From contig JASBSN010000001.1 in NCBI GenBank assembly GCA_030148915.1, forward strand, positions 1 to 35,667: 35,667 nucleotides of DNA. The letters are read 5' to 3'. The position numbers and the translations under genes are program-made. This DNA is from Thiogranum sp. (GTDB lineage Bacteria; Pseudomonadota; Gammaproteobacteria; DSM-19610). Every line of letters begins with the position of its first letter. Positions within the stretch are counted from its first letter, which is position 1. A model generated the notes under the pieces. It saw only the letters and a program-made list of their open reading frames with translations. It made no database searches and was not told the origin of the DNA. This document shows positions 8,332-17,246 of the stretch, piece by piece.

Positions 8332-9516
8332 TCACAAACCGATGCGCTGGGCGCGCGCCGTGGTGAAAATGCCGCTGGGTTTGCGCGCCGGCAGAGTGCT
8401 GCGTTTGGCGAAAGTGGCGGTGTCGTAGACTTGCAGCTGGTCGCGGTCTCTCACCGAGATCCAGACCTCTTCACCGCGCGGCTCGAATTCCATGTGCAGC
8501 ACGCCCTTGCCAGGTGTGAGCGATTGCACAATCCGCAGGCTTTGCGTGTCGATAACCTGCACGGTATCGTTATCGGGCACGGCGAAATTGACCCAGACCT
8601 GACGGCCGTCCGGGCGCGCCATGACGAACACCGGCTGGCCGTGTACCGGGATCCTGCCGGCTAGCTCCCAGGTGTCGGTATCTATGACCAGCACTTCGTG
8701 ATGGCCTACCGCAGGCACAAAGGCCTGGCGTCCGGCTATGGCCCAGCCCTCTAGGTGCGGCATTTTATAGACAGGCAGTTTCTTTGCGCCCTTGCCGTAA
8801 CCCGGCAGAATGCGTTTCACTCCGGCATCCAGGTTCCACAGATCCAGCAGCGCCATGCCGTCTTCGCCGAACAGACCGGCCAGGTAGTAGCGCCCGTCGG
8901 GCGTGATCAGTGCGTCGTAGGGATTGCGGCCAACGTCGCTAAACTTTGTTATCGTCGGCCGTGCCGGGTTGTGCATGTCGGCCACCCAGATTTCGCCCGC
9001 ATTCCACAGGCTGAAGACGAAGCGTTGACCAGGCGCATCCACCAGTCCGATGACCTTGGAGGTCTTCTGGTGGCCCCAGGTGGCGGGAATATCCGCCACT
9101 TGCCTGAGCGTTGCGGCGTCGAACACCTTGACGCCACCGGGCACGTAGTTGGACACCGCGACCAGCCGGCCGTCCTGCGAAATAGCACCGCCGATACTGT
9201 TGCCGGCCTGCAGAGTACGCGCCACCAGGCGGCAGGTGAGCATATCAACTTTGCTCAGGCCGCCGTCACGGCCAAAGACGAAGGCGTAACGCTGGTCGCG
9301 TGAAAACACCGCCGAGGCGTGCGACAGGTCGCCCAGCCCCCCGACGCGGCACAGGCTGCTATTAGCGCTGGTCTCGACAATCTGTACCGTGCCCGTAGCG
9401 CGCTCCACCACTAAAGCGAGATCTCCGCTGCCGCGCAACGGGTCGGCTGCGGCATTGCCAAAATACACCAGGCTGAATGCCAACAAGAGAGTGGGAGAAT
9501 AGTGTAGCGGTTTCAT
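8332..9516 (-). CDS. nirF: Heme d1 biosynthesis protein NirF
   Basis: A 394-residue periplasmic beta-propeller related to the d1 domain of NirS. In known denitrifiers NirF is needed for a late step of heme d1 assembly and has been found to bind the precursor and to interact with NirN and NirS. Seen: an N-terminal signal segment (MKPLHYSPTLLLAF, ending near NAAADP) without a lipobox cysteine, unlike the lipoprotein reported for P. aeruginosa; repeated blade motifs; GWAIAGRQAFVPAVGHHEV; HMEFEPRGEEVW; and the end KPSGIFTTARAQRIGL. It has no heme c motif. ATG at 9516 overlaps the nirC stop as ATGA. Confidence 0.93.
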   Translation of the reverse strand: MKPLHYSPTLLLAFSLVYFGNAAADPLRGSGDLALVVERATGTVQIVETSANSSLCRVGGLGDLSHASAVFSRDQRYAFVFGRDGGLSKVDMLTCRLVARTLQAGNSIGGAISQDGRLVAVSNYVPGGVKVFDAATLRQVADIPATWGHQKTSKVIGLVDAPGQRFVFSLWNAGEIWVADMHNPARPTITKFSDVGRNPYDALITPDGRYYLAGLFGEDGMALLDLWNLDAGVKRILPGYGKGAKKLPVYKMPHLEGWAIAGRQAFVPAVGHHEVLVIDTDTWELAGRIPVHGQPVFVMARPDGRQVWVNFAVPDNDTVQVIDTQSLRIVQSLTPGKGVLHMEFEPRGEEVWISVRDRDQLQVYDTATFAKRSTLPARKPSGIFTTARAQRIGL

Positions 9517-9836
9517 CGCGGGGTCAGTCCGTGGCGTAATTCATCAATCATCCAGGCGGCCTCATCGCGGCTGAGCAGGGGGGCCCAGGGTGGCATGGCG
9601 GTGTCCGGTCGTCCGTTCAGGATCGTATCGATCAGCAGCTCGCGCGATCGGTCGCGCAGGGTCGCCGGCAGCAACGCCGGGCCCAGGCCGCCGCGCATGG
9701 TCAACCCATGGCACGAGCCGCAGTCCTGCACCAGCAGATCGTGCAGTTGTGCGCGTCGGGTCGCCGAGAGCGATTGCGCAGTCGCGCCGGTAAAGCATAA
9801 CAGGCTAAGTAGCGACGCCAATATCCAGCGCGACAT
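9513..9836 (-). CDS. nirC: Small c-type cytochrome NirC
   Basis: A 107-residue periplasmic monoheme cytochrome c: signal peptide ending TGATAQ, heme site CGSCH, a proline-glycine segment (GLGPALLP) and a probable axial methionine in TAMPPWAP. NirC of other denitrifiers can pass electrons to NirS and has been linked to d1 maturation. The assignment rests on size, the heme motif and the position directly before nirF. Its start lies inside the 3' end of nirE (32-base overlap), and its stop overlaps nirF. As no nirM is visible, it may be the main local electron donor to NirS (inference). Confidence 0.85.
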   Translation of the reverse strand: MSRWILASLLSLLCFTGATAQSLSATRRAQLHDLLVQDCGSCHGLTMRGGLGPALLPATLRDRSRELLIDTILNGRPDTAMPPWAPLLSRDEAAWMIDELRHGLTPR

Positions 9837-10599
9837 CTGCGTGCTCCGGTTGCGGGTTGAACCAGTCGAGCTCCTTGCTCAGCGCGACGGTCTGCCCGAT
9901 GACCACCAGTACGGGTGGTTGCAGTCCGGCGGCCGTCACATTGGCTGACAGGTTATGCAGATTGGTAATCACCCGTTGCTGTCGTGGCGTGGTGCCGTCT
10001 TGTATCGCCATGGCTGGCGTAAAGGCGGACAGTCCCGCCTCGACCAGAGCGTTGCACAGGCGTGGCAGGCTCGCCAACCCCATATAAATCACCAGCGTCG
10101 CTTCCGCATCGACCACTTGGCGGGCGTCGAAATCCAGGGGTTCGTCGTTTTTGAAATGCCCGGTTATCAGGTGCACCTGGCGCGACAGGCCGCGATGGGT
10201 CAGCGGAACGCCGGCGTAGGCGGCGCAGGCGGCGGCCGAGGTGACGCCCGGCACAACTTCAAACGCCACCTCGTGGCGCCGCAGATACAGGGCTTCCTCA
10301 CCGCCACGGCCGAAGACGAACGGATCGCCGCCTTTGAGTCTGACGACACAGCGGTAATTGTGCGCCAGGGTAACCAATAGTTCGTTGATCTGTGGTTGCC
10401 CGAGGCTGTGATGGCCGTCAGCTTTGCCGACGAATATTTTTTTTACGCTGGCGGGTATCAGTTCAAGGATAGCCTCGCTGATAAGCCGGTCGTAGACCAC
10501 GGCATCGGCGCTTTGTATCAAGCGCCACGCCTTTACCGTCAGCAGGTTCGGGTCGCCAGGCCCGGCTCCTGTCAAATAGACTGTGCCCGTAGGCTGCAT
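9805..10599 (-). CDS. nirE: Uroporphyrinogen-III C-methyltransferase NirE
   Basis: A 264-residue cytoplasmic SAM-dependent methylase that turns uroporphyrinogen III into precorrin-2, the entry to siroheme and heme d1. Motifs: VYLTGAGPGDPNLLTVKA near the start, YDRLIS, VRLKGGDPFVFGRGGEE, VPGVTSA and THRGLSRQVHLITGH, all typical of the SUMT/CobA family, with no CysG dehydrogenase domain. I use ATG 10599, which has GGGAGAG just upstream; the longer reading from 10680 adds 27 low-complexity basic residues. It lies 80 bases after nirS. The precorrin-2 dehydrogenase/ferrochelatase needed to reach siroheme is not in the window. Confidence 0.9.
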   Translation of the reverse strand: MQPTGTVYLTGAGPGDPNLLTVKAWRLIQSADAVVYDRLISEAILELIPASVKKIFVGKADGHHSLGQPQINELLVTLAHNYRCVVRLKGGDPFVFGRGGEEALYLRRHEVAFEVVPGVTSAAACAAYAGVPLTHRGLSRQVHLITGHFKNDEPLDFDARQVVDAEATLVIYMGLASLPRLCNALVEAGLSAFTPAMAIQDGTTPRQQRVITNLHNLSANVTAAGLQPPVLVVIGQTVALSKELDWFNPQPEHADVALDIGVAT

Positions 10600-10679
10600 G
10601 CATCTCTCCCGTTCTCGGTTTTGCCCCCCTGTCGGGCGTCGGTTCCCTCCAGGACTCCGGCCAACAGGGGAGCGCCTCA

Positions 10680-12440
<1,761 letters not shown>

Positions 12441-12455
12441 TTAAACTTAAAACTG

Positions 12456-12461
12456 AGTGTA
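12456..12461 (-). promoter_or_regulatory. -10 element of the nirS promoter
   Basis: TACACT on the minus strand at 12461-12456 predicts transcription from about 12449. That puts the FNR-type box at 12483-12496 at about -41, the class II activator position. There is no good -35 hexamer, as expected for an activator-dependent promoter. Confidence 0.5.
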
Positions 12462-12482
12462 GGAAGCCACCGGCAAGCGGCC

Positions 12483-12496
12483 TTGACAAAAGTCAA
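12483..12496. promoter_or_regulatory. FNR/DNR-type box upstream of nirS
   Basis: TTGACAAAAGTCAA is a perfect inverted repeat TTGAC-N4-GTCAA of the FNR/CRP superfamily, here in the form used by NO-responsive DNR/NNR regulators as well. Its centre is about 41 bases before the inferred nirS start of transcription and 85 bases before the ATG. Confidence 0.8.
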
Positions 12497-12531
12497 CTGA
12501 AGGGGCGGGCGCTTCGCAGACGTTGTGCTTA

Positions 12532-12545
12532 TTGATGCAGATCAA
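12532..12545. promoter_or_regulatory. Second FNR/ANR box upstream of nirS
   Basis: TTGATGCAGATCAA is a perfect canonical FNR palindrome (TTGAT-N4-ATCAA). It lies about 90 bases before the inferred nirS transcription start and overlaps the last codon and stop of the upstream nirI-like gene. Confidence 0.75.
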
Positions 12546-14044
12546 TCCGCGGGGGAGCCGAGTTTTACTGCGCGTTCGCGTTTTTTTCTTTTCTCCGCCA
12601 GCGGTGGACATTTGTGGTTGTCCCAGTAGGTGACCTGGCAGTCCAGACAGTAGTGACATTCGTTGTCGATAATCTCGCCGGTCGGACGGATGGCGCGAAC
12701 CTCACAGTCGCGCGCGCAAAGCTGGCAGGGGCGGCCGCATTCTTTGCGCCGGCGTAGCCAGTCGAAGATGCGAAAGCGGGCGGGAAAGCTCAGTGCCGCA
12801 CCCAGTGGGCACAGGTAGCGGCACCAGGCTTTGCGCACCACCATACTGAGCGCCAAGAGGAGCAGCGCATACACCACAAACGGCCATTGACGCCAGAAAT
12901 GCAGGGAAAAAACCGTCTTGAAGGGTTCGACTTCGGCAACCAGCTCGGCGCGCGCCAGCGACTGCAAAGACAAACCGAACAGCGCCAGTAGGATCAGGTA
13001 TTTCAGCGCCCACAGTCGCTCGTGAAGAATTTCCGGCGGTTCCCATTGGGTTAGCCCGAGCCGGCGCGACAGGCGAAACAGCAGTTCCTGCAAGGCGCCA
13101 AACGGACACAGCCAGCCGCAGTAGACGCCACGCCCCCACAGCAGTACGGTAAAGGCCACGAATGACCACAACAGGAAAAGCACCGGGTCAATGAGAAAGC
13201 TCTCCCAGCTGAAACCGTGCAACAGCGAGTGGGTGAACGTCAGTACGTTGACAATGGATAACTGGCCGCCGGCGAGTGCGCCGATAAACACTACGGTAAA
13301 CAGCAAAAACAGCGTGCGCGCCAGCAGCAGCAGGGCAGGACGGCGCGCCAGCCAGTCCTGAAACAAGAGGATGCCAAGCAGTATCGCCAGGCCGCTGACC
13401 AGCACCGCGATGGACGGGATACGCGCGCGCCAGAGCTGTCGCCACAGCGGCTCGGGGGGTTCGAAGCTGAAGGCTCCGCCGCTGGTCGGGTGCAGCAGGC
13501 CTCGCGCGGCGGCCACCTTCTTGACCCCGCTGCTGACAGTTTGATTAATCACCATGCTGGTGATGGTGGCGCCGCTCAGCCCGTCGATAACCGACCGTCC
13601 GGGTCGTTGTCGGCCGTCGATACGGATCTCGTTGGCGAGCGGCAGGTGGCGATACTGAGCGGTAAACCGCGCCAGATCCGCCGCAGTCAGGCCCACCACC
13701 AGAATCGGCTCCTGGTGCCGGACGATGCGCACACCGGTAAGTGTTCCGTGCAGATCGAAACCGACCAGGCAGTTCACCGGTTTGCCCGAGTAGGCGGGTA
13801 TCGGCAGGACGTCGTCGGTGAAGAAAATATAGCCCAGTTTGCGCCCGTCCCGCAGTACCGGCGCTGCGCGCGGCACGCCACTGAAAGCGCCGATACTTTG
13901 CGCCCGCGGGAACAGCTCCTGCACCCGCGCCAGTGGCGTTGTTGCTGCGGGCGCGGCGCGGGTTACGCCCGAGAGCATTAAGAGCCCAGTCAGAACCGGG
14001 ATGAGCAGCAGGACGCGGGTGAGCATGGCGGTGGCGGCAGTCAT
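12542..14044 (-). CDS. nirI: NosR/NirI-family flavo-iron-sulfur membrane protein
   Basis: A 500-residue inner-membrane protein. Order: signal/TM start, a periplasmic FMN-binding domain (about 40-175) with DGLSGATITS, where Thr160 is the likely site of covalent FMN; membrane helices from about residue 210 onward; two polyferredoxin motifs in loops (YCGWLCPFG and WCRYLCPLG); and a cytoplasmic ferredoxin-like end with CGRPCQLCARDC and CHYCLDC. NosR and NirI support electron supply or expression of nitrous oxide and nitrite reductases. NosR is usually over 700 residues; this short form next to nirS suggests a NirI role (inference). The nearest possible FNR box starts only 40 bases before the ATG. 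ApbE, which would attach FMN, is not in the window. Confidence 0.85.
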   Translation of the reverse strand: MTAATAMLTRVLLLIPVLTGLLMLSGVTRAAPAATTPLARVQELFPRAQSIGAFSGVPRAAPVLRDGRKLGYIFFTDDVLPIPAYSGKPVNCLVGFDLHGTLTGVRIVRHQEPILVVGLTAADLARFTAQYRHLPLANEIRIDGRQRPGRSVIDGLSGATITSMVINQTVSSGVKKVAAARGLLHPTSGGAFSFEPPEPLWRQLWRARIPSIAVLVSGLAILLGILLFQDWLARRPALLLLARTLFLLFTVVFIGALAGGQLSIVNVLTFTHSLLHGFSWESFLIDPVLFLLWSFVAFTVLLWGRGVYCGWLCPFGALQELLFRLSRRLGLTQWEPPEILHERLWALKYLILLALFGLSLQSLARAELVAEVEPFKTVFSLHFWRQWPFVVYALLLLALSMVVRKAWCRYLCPLGAALSFPARFRIFDWLRRRKECGRPCQLCARDCEVRAIRPTGEIIDNECHYCLDCQVTYWDNHKCPPLAEKRKKRERAVKLGSPAD

Positions 14045-14083
14045 CGACAGGGACCACGCTAAGTCGCCGTGCGGTGCCGCACC

Positions 14084-14097
14084 TTGACTAATATCAA
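14084..14097. promoter_or_regulatory. FNR-type box before nirI
   Basis: TTGACTAATATCAA reads TTGAC-N4-ATCAA, matching nine of ten conserved FNR half-site bases. It is 40 bases from the nirI-like ATG, which would leave almost no leader for class II activation, so it may instead repress or serve the divergent gene. Confidence 0.55.
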
Positions 14098-14124
14098 CCC
14101 TCCAGTATCAACCGTCCCAGCGGT

Positions 14125-14138
14125 AAGACATAAGTCAA
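14125..14138. promoter_or_regulatory. Degenerate FNR-type box (repeat copy 1)
   Basis: AAGACATAAGTCAA has one perfect half-site (GTCAA) and two mismatches in the other. Twelve bases, GACATAAGTCAA, recur exactly 34 bases downstream. Confidence 0.4.
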
Positions 14139-14158
14139 CGGGGGGCGTTGAGCGGAGG

Positions 14159-14172
14159 ATGACATAAGTCAA
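14159..14172. promoter_or_regulatory. FNR-type box of the DUF2249 promoter (repeat copy 2)
   Basis: ATGACATAAGTCAA is TTGAC-N4-GTCAA with one mismatch. It sits at about -41 from the transcription start predicted by the TACTAT element at 14194-14199 on the plus strand, so it fits class II activation of the DUF2249 gene. Confidence 0.6.
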
Positions 14173-14181
14173 GGTACAGGG

Positions 14182-14201
14182 GGATAGGATTGTTACTATC
14201 C
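14182..14201 (+). promoter_or_regulatory. -10 element inside an inverted repeat
   Basis: The -10 hexamer TACTAT (14194-14199) lies within GGATAG (14182-14187), 8 bases, CTATCC (14196-14201), a perfect 6-base inverted repeat. A repressor bound there would block the promoter. The repeat could also be chance. Confidence 0.4.
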
Positions 14202-14241
14202 TGCCGAACGACGCATAGCAGAGTGAAGGAGGAACCCACCC

Positions 14242-14286
14242 ATGATACGGGCAGACAACGTTTCAATGCACCGGCTTGCACCCTAG
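14242..14286 (+). CDS. Possible 14-residue leader peptide
   Basis: ATG at 14242 is preceded by the best ribosome site in the area, AAGGAGG (14226-14232), 9 bases upstream. The frame encodes MIRADNVSMHRLAP and stops at TAG 14284-14286, 22 bases before the ATG of the DUF2249 gene in another frame. It may be a translated leader coupled to that gene, or the original N-terminus of it cut off by a one-base frameshift. Confidence 0.4.
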   Translation: MIRADNVSMHRLAP

Positions 14287-14308
14287 CCTGCCTTCGGTGC
14301 CCGGCCCG

Positions 14309-14533
14309 ATGCAACACTTATTGGATGTCAGCGGTCTGCCGCCACCGGAACCCCTGGAGCGCGTGCTGGACGCGTTGGCCGATCTGCCCTCGGGTGACAG
14401 CCTGAAAGTCAGATTGCCGCTGGAACCGGTGCTGTTGTATCCCATGTTGCGCAGTATGGGAATGCGCTGGGAACACAGCCAGAGGGCGGACGCGTCGGTC
14501 GAACTGCTGATCTGGGAAGAGCCGCCAGGGTGA
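14309..14533 (+). CDS. DUF2249 domain protein
   Basis: A 74-residue cytoplasmic protein made of one DUF2249 domain: LLDVSGLPPPEPLERVLDAL at its start, then LPSGDSLKVRL, EPVLLYPMLRSMGMRW and a final ELLIWEEP. The domain resembles the TusA fold, and such genes are often found near nitrate, nitrite and NO respiration genes; their biochemical role is not settled. The canonical domain start matches ATG 14309, which has no good ribosome site; a TTG at 14276 is an alternative. An FNR-type promoter upstream, divergent from nirI and nirS, suggests joint anaerobic control. Confidence 0.75.
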   Translation: MQHLLDVSGLPPPEPLERVLDALADLPSGDSLKVRLPLEPVLLYPMLRSMGMRWEHSQRADASVELLIWEEPPG

Positions 14534-14602
14534 GCGCGGGCGGTGCGCAATGGAGTCAGGCCGAGCGGCTGCCGAGGGCGTTGTGGGCGGCTTGAAGCAC
14601 GC

Positions 14603-15598
14603 CTACGAGGGCGCGAATATGCGCTGCCATAGCCAGCGCAGCCTGGACCAGTTGCGTTGGAACTCCAGGCGCTGGGAGGGCACCGGCTTCACCTGCGGGT
14701 TACCGGCCTCTGCCACTTTGTAGCGAAATTCAAAATCCGGCTCCAGGCCGGCGCGCAGATCGATGACGACAATGTTGGCACCTTCGCGCCTGACGGTAAA
14801 AAAGCCCTTACTGAACCAGAGCAGGCGGCGCACCGGCCAGTGGTTCTCCAAGCCGTGCAGCAGCTCGGTGTTGCGCGGGCGGGCCTCAAAGTGGATGGCC
14901 GGTTGTGGGTCCAGCACCGAGTAATAGCCGATACGGTATTGCTCGTCGTCCACCACCAGTATTCGCCAGAGCAGGGTATTAAACGGCGTTGGCATGGTCA
15001 GGAAGCGGTCGTAGGTAATCGCCTGGCGGGCCAGTTCCTTGCCCACGACATCGTTGACCTGCAGTTTGACGGCAATGCTCCAGACAAGGTAAGCGCCGGC
15101 GACGCTCAAGCCAAGAGTGTTCCAATATCGGGCTTTGCGGTTGGAACGCTTACTCAGCAAGGTGCCCAGCACGCCCACCAGTAAGGGCAGGGTAAACAGC
15201 GGGTCGATAATGAAAATGGTGCCCCAGGTAACCGGCGCTTTGCCGAACGGCCAGAAAATCTGCGTGCCGAATACGGTCAGGCTGTCGAGCAGCACGTGGG
15301 TGGCGAAAACGGCGAACACCAGCACGATCCAGGTACGGAAGTGTTCGCGCGACGGTGAATGCGTCTTGGCGATCAGCCAGGCCAGCGGCGGCGCCATTAA
15401 CGCCAGCGCGAACAACGAGTGCAGCACCGAACGATGGAAAGTGGCGTGGCGCACGGCGTCGTCAAACGGTATCAGAACGTCGAGGTCCGGTATGGTGCCG
15501 CAAATCGCCCCCCACATCATGGCGCGGTGGCCGACTTTGCGCCCCAGGGTGGCTTCGCCCACGGCCGCACCTAAAAATAAATGGGTGAGCGAGTCCAA
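14603..15598 (-). CDS. YdjM/DUF457-type membrane metal-dependent hydrolase
   Basis: A 331-residue inner-membrane protein of the DUF457 family (E. coli YdjM is an LexA-regulated relative). The N-terminus LDSLTHLFLGAAVGE, then GTIPDLDVL, ATFHRSVLHSLF and THVLLDSLTVFG give the conserved Asp and His residues thought to bind metal. About five membrane helices fill the first 190 residues; the C-terminal 140 residues form a soluble domain. The substrate is unknown. I choose TTG at 15598, one base after the stop of the diguanylate cyclase gene, because the family starts with (M)DSLTHL; this implies translational coupling to that gene. An upstream extension to 15688 lies within the other gene. Confidence 0.8.
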   Translation of the reverse strand: MDSLTHLFLGAAVGEATLGRKVGHRAMMWGAICGTIPDLDVLIPFDDAVRHATFHRSVLHSLFALALMAPPLAWLIAKTHSPSREHFRTWIVLVFAVFATHVLLDSLTVFGTQIFWPFGKAPVTWGTIFIIDPLFTLPLLVGVLGTLLSKRSNRKARYWNTLGLSVAGAYLVWSIAVKLQVNDVVGKELARQAITYDRFLTMPTPFNTLLWRILVVDDEQYRIGYYSVLDPQPAIHFEARPRNTELLHGLENHWPVRRLLWFSKGFFTVRREGANIVVIDLRAGLEPDFEFRYKVAEAGNPQVKPVPSQRLEFQRNWSRLRWLWQRIFAPS

Positions 15599-15599
15599 A

Positions 15600-17084
15600 C
15601 TACAGCTCGCGGTGGCTGACGACGCGGTTACGACCGCCGGACTTGGCCTGGTAGAGCGCGACGTCGGCATCCTTGATACAACTGTCAATATCCAGCTCCT
15701 GGGAATAGCCGGCTACGCCAAGGCTGGCGGTGATGCGTGTTTCACCGTGCTGGATGCTGAACGTTGCTGTTTCGATCGAGGCGCGCAGGCGTTCGGCCTG
15801 TTCGGTGGCGCTGGCGAGATCGGTGTCGCTCAGCAGGATCAGGAACTCCTCGCCGCCCCAGCGCGCCAGTACGTCTGTTTCGCGCATCCAGCCGCGCATG
15901 CGCTCGGCGATACTGACCAGTATCTGGTCGCCGCCGTCGTGGCCGAACGAATCGTTGATGTGCTTGAAGTGGTCGATATCGAGCAGCACCAGTGAGAAAG
16001 GGTGGGTCGCGCGCTGATAGCGCGCCGCTTCCTTGTCGAGGATCTGAATCATGGCGCGGCGGTTGGGCAGTTGGGTCAGATAATCGGTGCGGGCGGTCTG
16101 CTGCAATACCGTCTCGATGCGTTCGCGTTCGCGGATTTCCTCGCGCAGTTTGTCGTTGGCGGCGAGCAATTCGGCGGTGCGCTTTTGTACCCGCAGCTCC
16201 AGTTCCTGTTGACCGGCTTCCAGTTCGCGGTGCGCCTGTTCGCTGTGTTCGCGGCTGAGTTCGAGGTGTCCGGCCATGGCCTCAATGGTCTGGCCCAGGT
16301 GGTCGAGCTCATCGCCGGGGCGCTGCTGGCCGACCGGCTCCAGCTGCGTGCGGGCAATTTCGCTGCAGCGTTTTACCAATTTGTGGATCCGTGAATTGAA
16401 GTGCCGGGCGAGAAGGCTCGCAAACACTACCACCAGCAGCAGCGACACCGCCAGGGAGATCGCCCCGGCCTGTTTTAACTGCTGCATTTTGGCGGCCACC
16501 TGATCGGCTTTCATGTCCAGCCCGATAAGGTACTCGCCCCGGCCATCATGCAGCGGCGCGTAACCGGAGAGGAAACTGCCCCATTTGTCGGTGGTGATTT
16601 GCGCGTCGACCGACGGGCGCCGAAAGCCTTCCATCAGCGCCGGCAGACCGTGCGGGTAGAGTTCTCCAGGCAAGGCCGGTTCCTGCGCGTCGGAATCGAG
16701 TACGAACTCGGCCCGGTTGCCGACTTTGCGCATAATATAAATGAAGGCGATGTCCGGGTTGCTGTCGGCCAGTTTGCGCAGACGCTCGACGAGTAACGCA
16801 TAGACGGGCTCCCGGGTGTCCTCGGGCGTGCGTAGTTGACTCAGTTTGTCGGCCGAAAACACTTCGCTGAGTATCGCCGCACTGTTCAGCAGGCGCGATT
16901 GCAGGCTGTTTTTCAGGTTATTGATGGCCGAGGTATAGAAGTAGGTGCCGATACTGCCCGAGACCAGAGCCACGGCGAGTAAATGACTGAAAAACAGCTT
17001 GGTATGGGTGGAAGCTTGCATCTGGGTGGCGGTGATTTTGGGCGCTCGGGCGGCGGATTCCATTACCGGGCTCGCTGGAGTCAC
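15600..17084 (-). CDS. Membrane diguanylate cyclase (GGDEF)
   Basis: A 494-residue sensor enzyme making cyclic di-GMP. From the N-terminus: TM helix (about 30-52), a periplasmic sensor domain of PDC/dCache-like size (about 53-203, with FIYIMRK and GYAPLHDGRGEYLIGLD), a second TM (about 205-227), a HAMP-like linker, a coiled coil (about 276-320), and a GGDEF domain. The active motif is GGEEF (410-414), with the feedback-inhibition site RETD (401-404) nine residues before. YLTQLPNRRAM and DIDHFKHINDSFGHDGGD are intact, so it should be active. Start is uncertain: GTG 17084, or ATG 17063. It is directly followed by the YdjM-like gene. Confidence 0.9.
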   Translation of the reverse strand: MTPASPVMESAARAPKITATQMQASTHTKLFFSHLLAVALVSGSIGTYFYTSAINNLKNSLQSRLLNSAAILSEVFSADKLSQLRTPEDTREPVYALLVERLRKLADSNPDIAFIYIMRKVGNRAEFVLDSDAQEPALPGELYPHGLPALMEGFRRPSVDAQITTDKWGSFLSGYAPLHDGRGEYLIGLDMKADQVAAKMQQLKQAGAISLAVSLLLVVVFASLLARHFNSRIHKLVKRCSEIARTQLEPVGQQRPGDELDHLGQTIEAMAGHLELSREHSEQAHRELEAGQQELELRVQKRTAELLAANDKLREEIRERERIETVLQQTARTDYLTQLPNRRAMIQILDKEAARYQRATHPFSLVLLDIDHFKHINDSFGHDGGDQILVSIAERMRGWMRETDVLARWGGEEFLILLSDTDLASATEQAERLRASIETATFSIQHGETRITASLGVAGYSQELDIDSCIKDADVALYQAKSGGRNRVVSHREL

Positions 17085-17113
17085 GGACGAAGTGGTTAGG
17101 GCAGGACAAATTT

Positions 17114-17142
17114 ACTTTATTTTTAACGGCTTGAACAGACAA
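17114..17142 (-). promoter_or_regulatory. Sigma70-like promoter of the diguanylate cyclase gene
   Basis: On the minus strand TTGTCT (17142-17137) and TAAAGT (17119-17114) are separated by 17 bases, about 30 bases before the GTG at 17084. Confidence 0.4.
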
Positions 17143-17246
17143 TTGATTGCAAGCGGTGGGTGCCGCAGAATAGCGGCCTTTGACCGGCGCCGTCCGAACC
17201 CGTGCGCGGTCCGGAATTTTTGTTACTGATCAGAGGAGTAGGTTTC

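Noticed and set aside
9805-9836. A frameshift at the nirE/nirC overlap
   Set aside because: The 32-base overlap is unusual but both proteins have normal ends, so it is accepted as an overlap.
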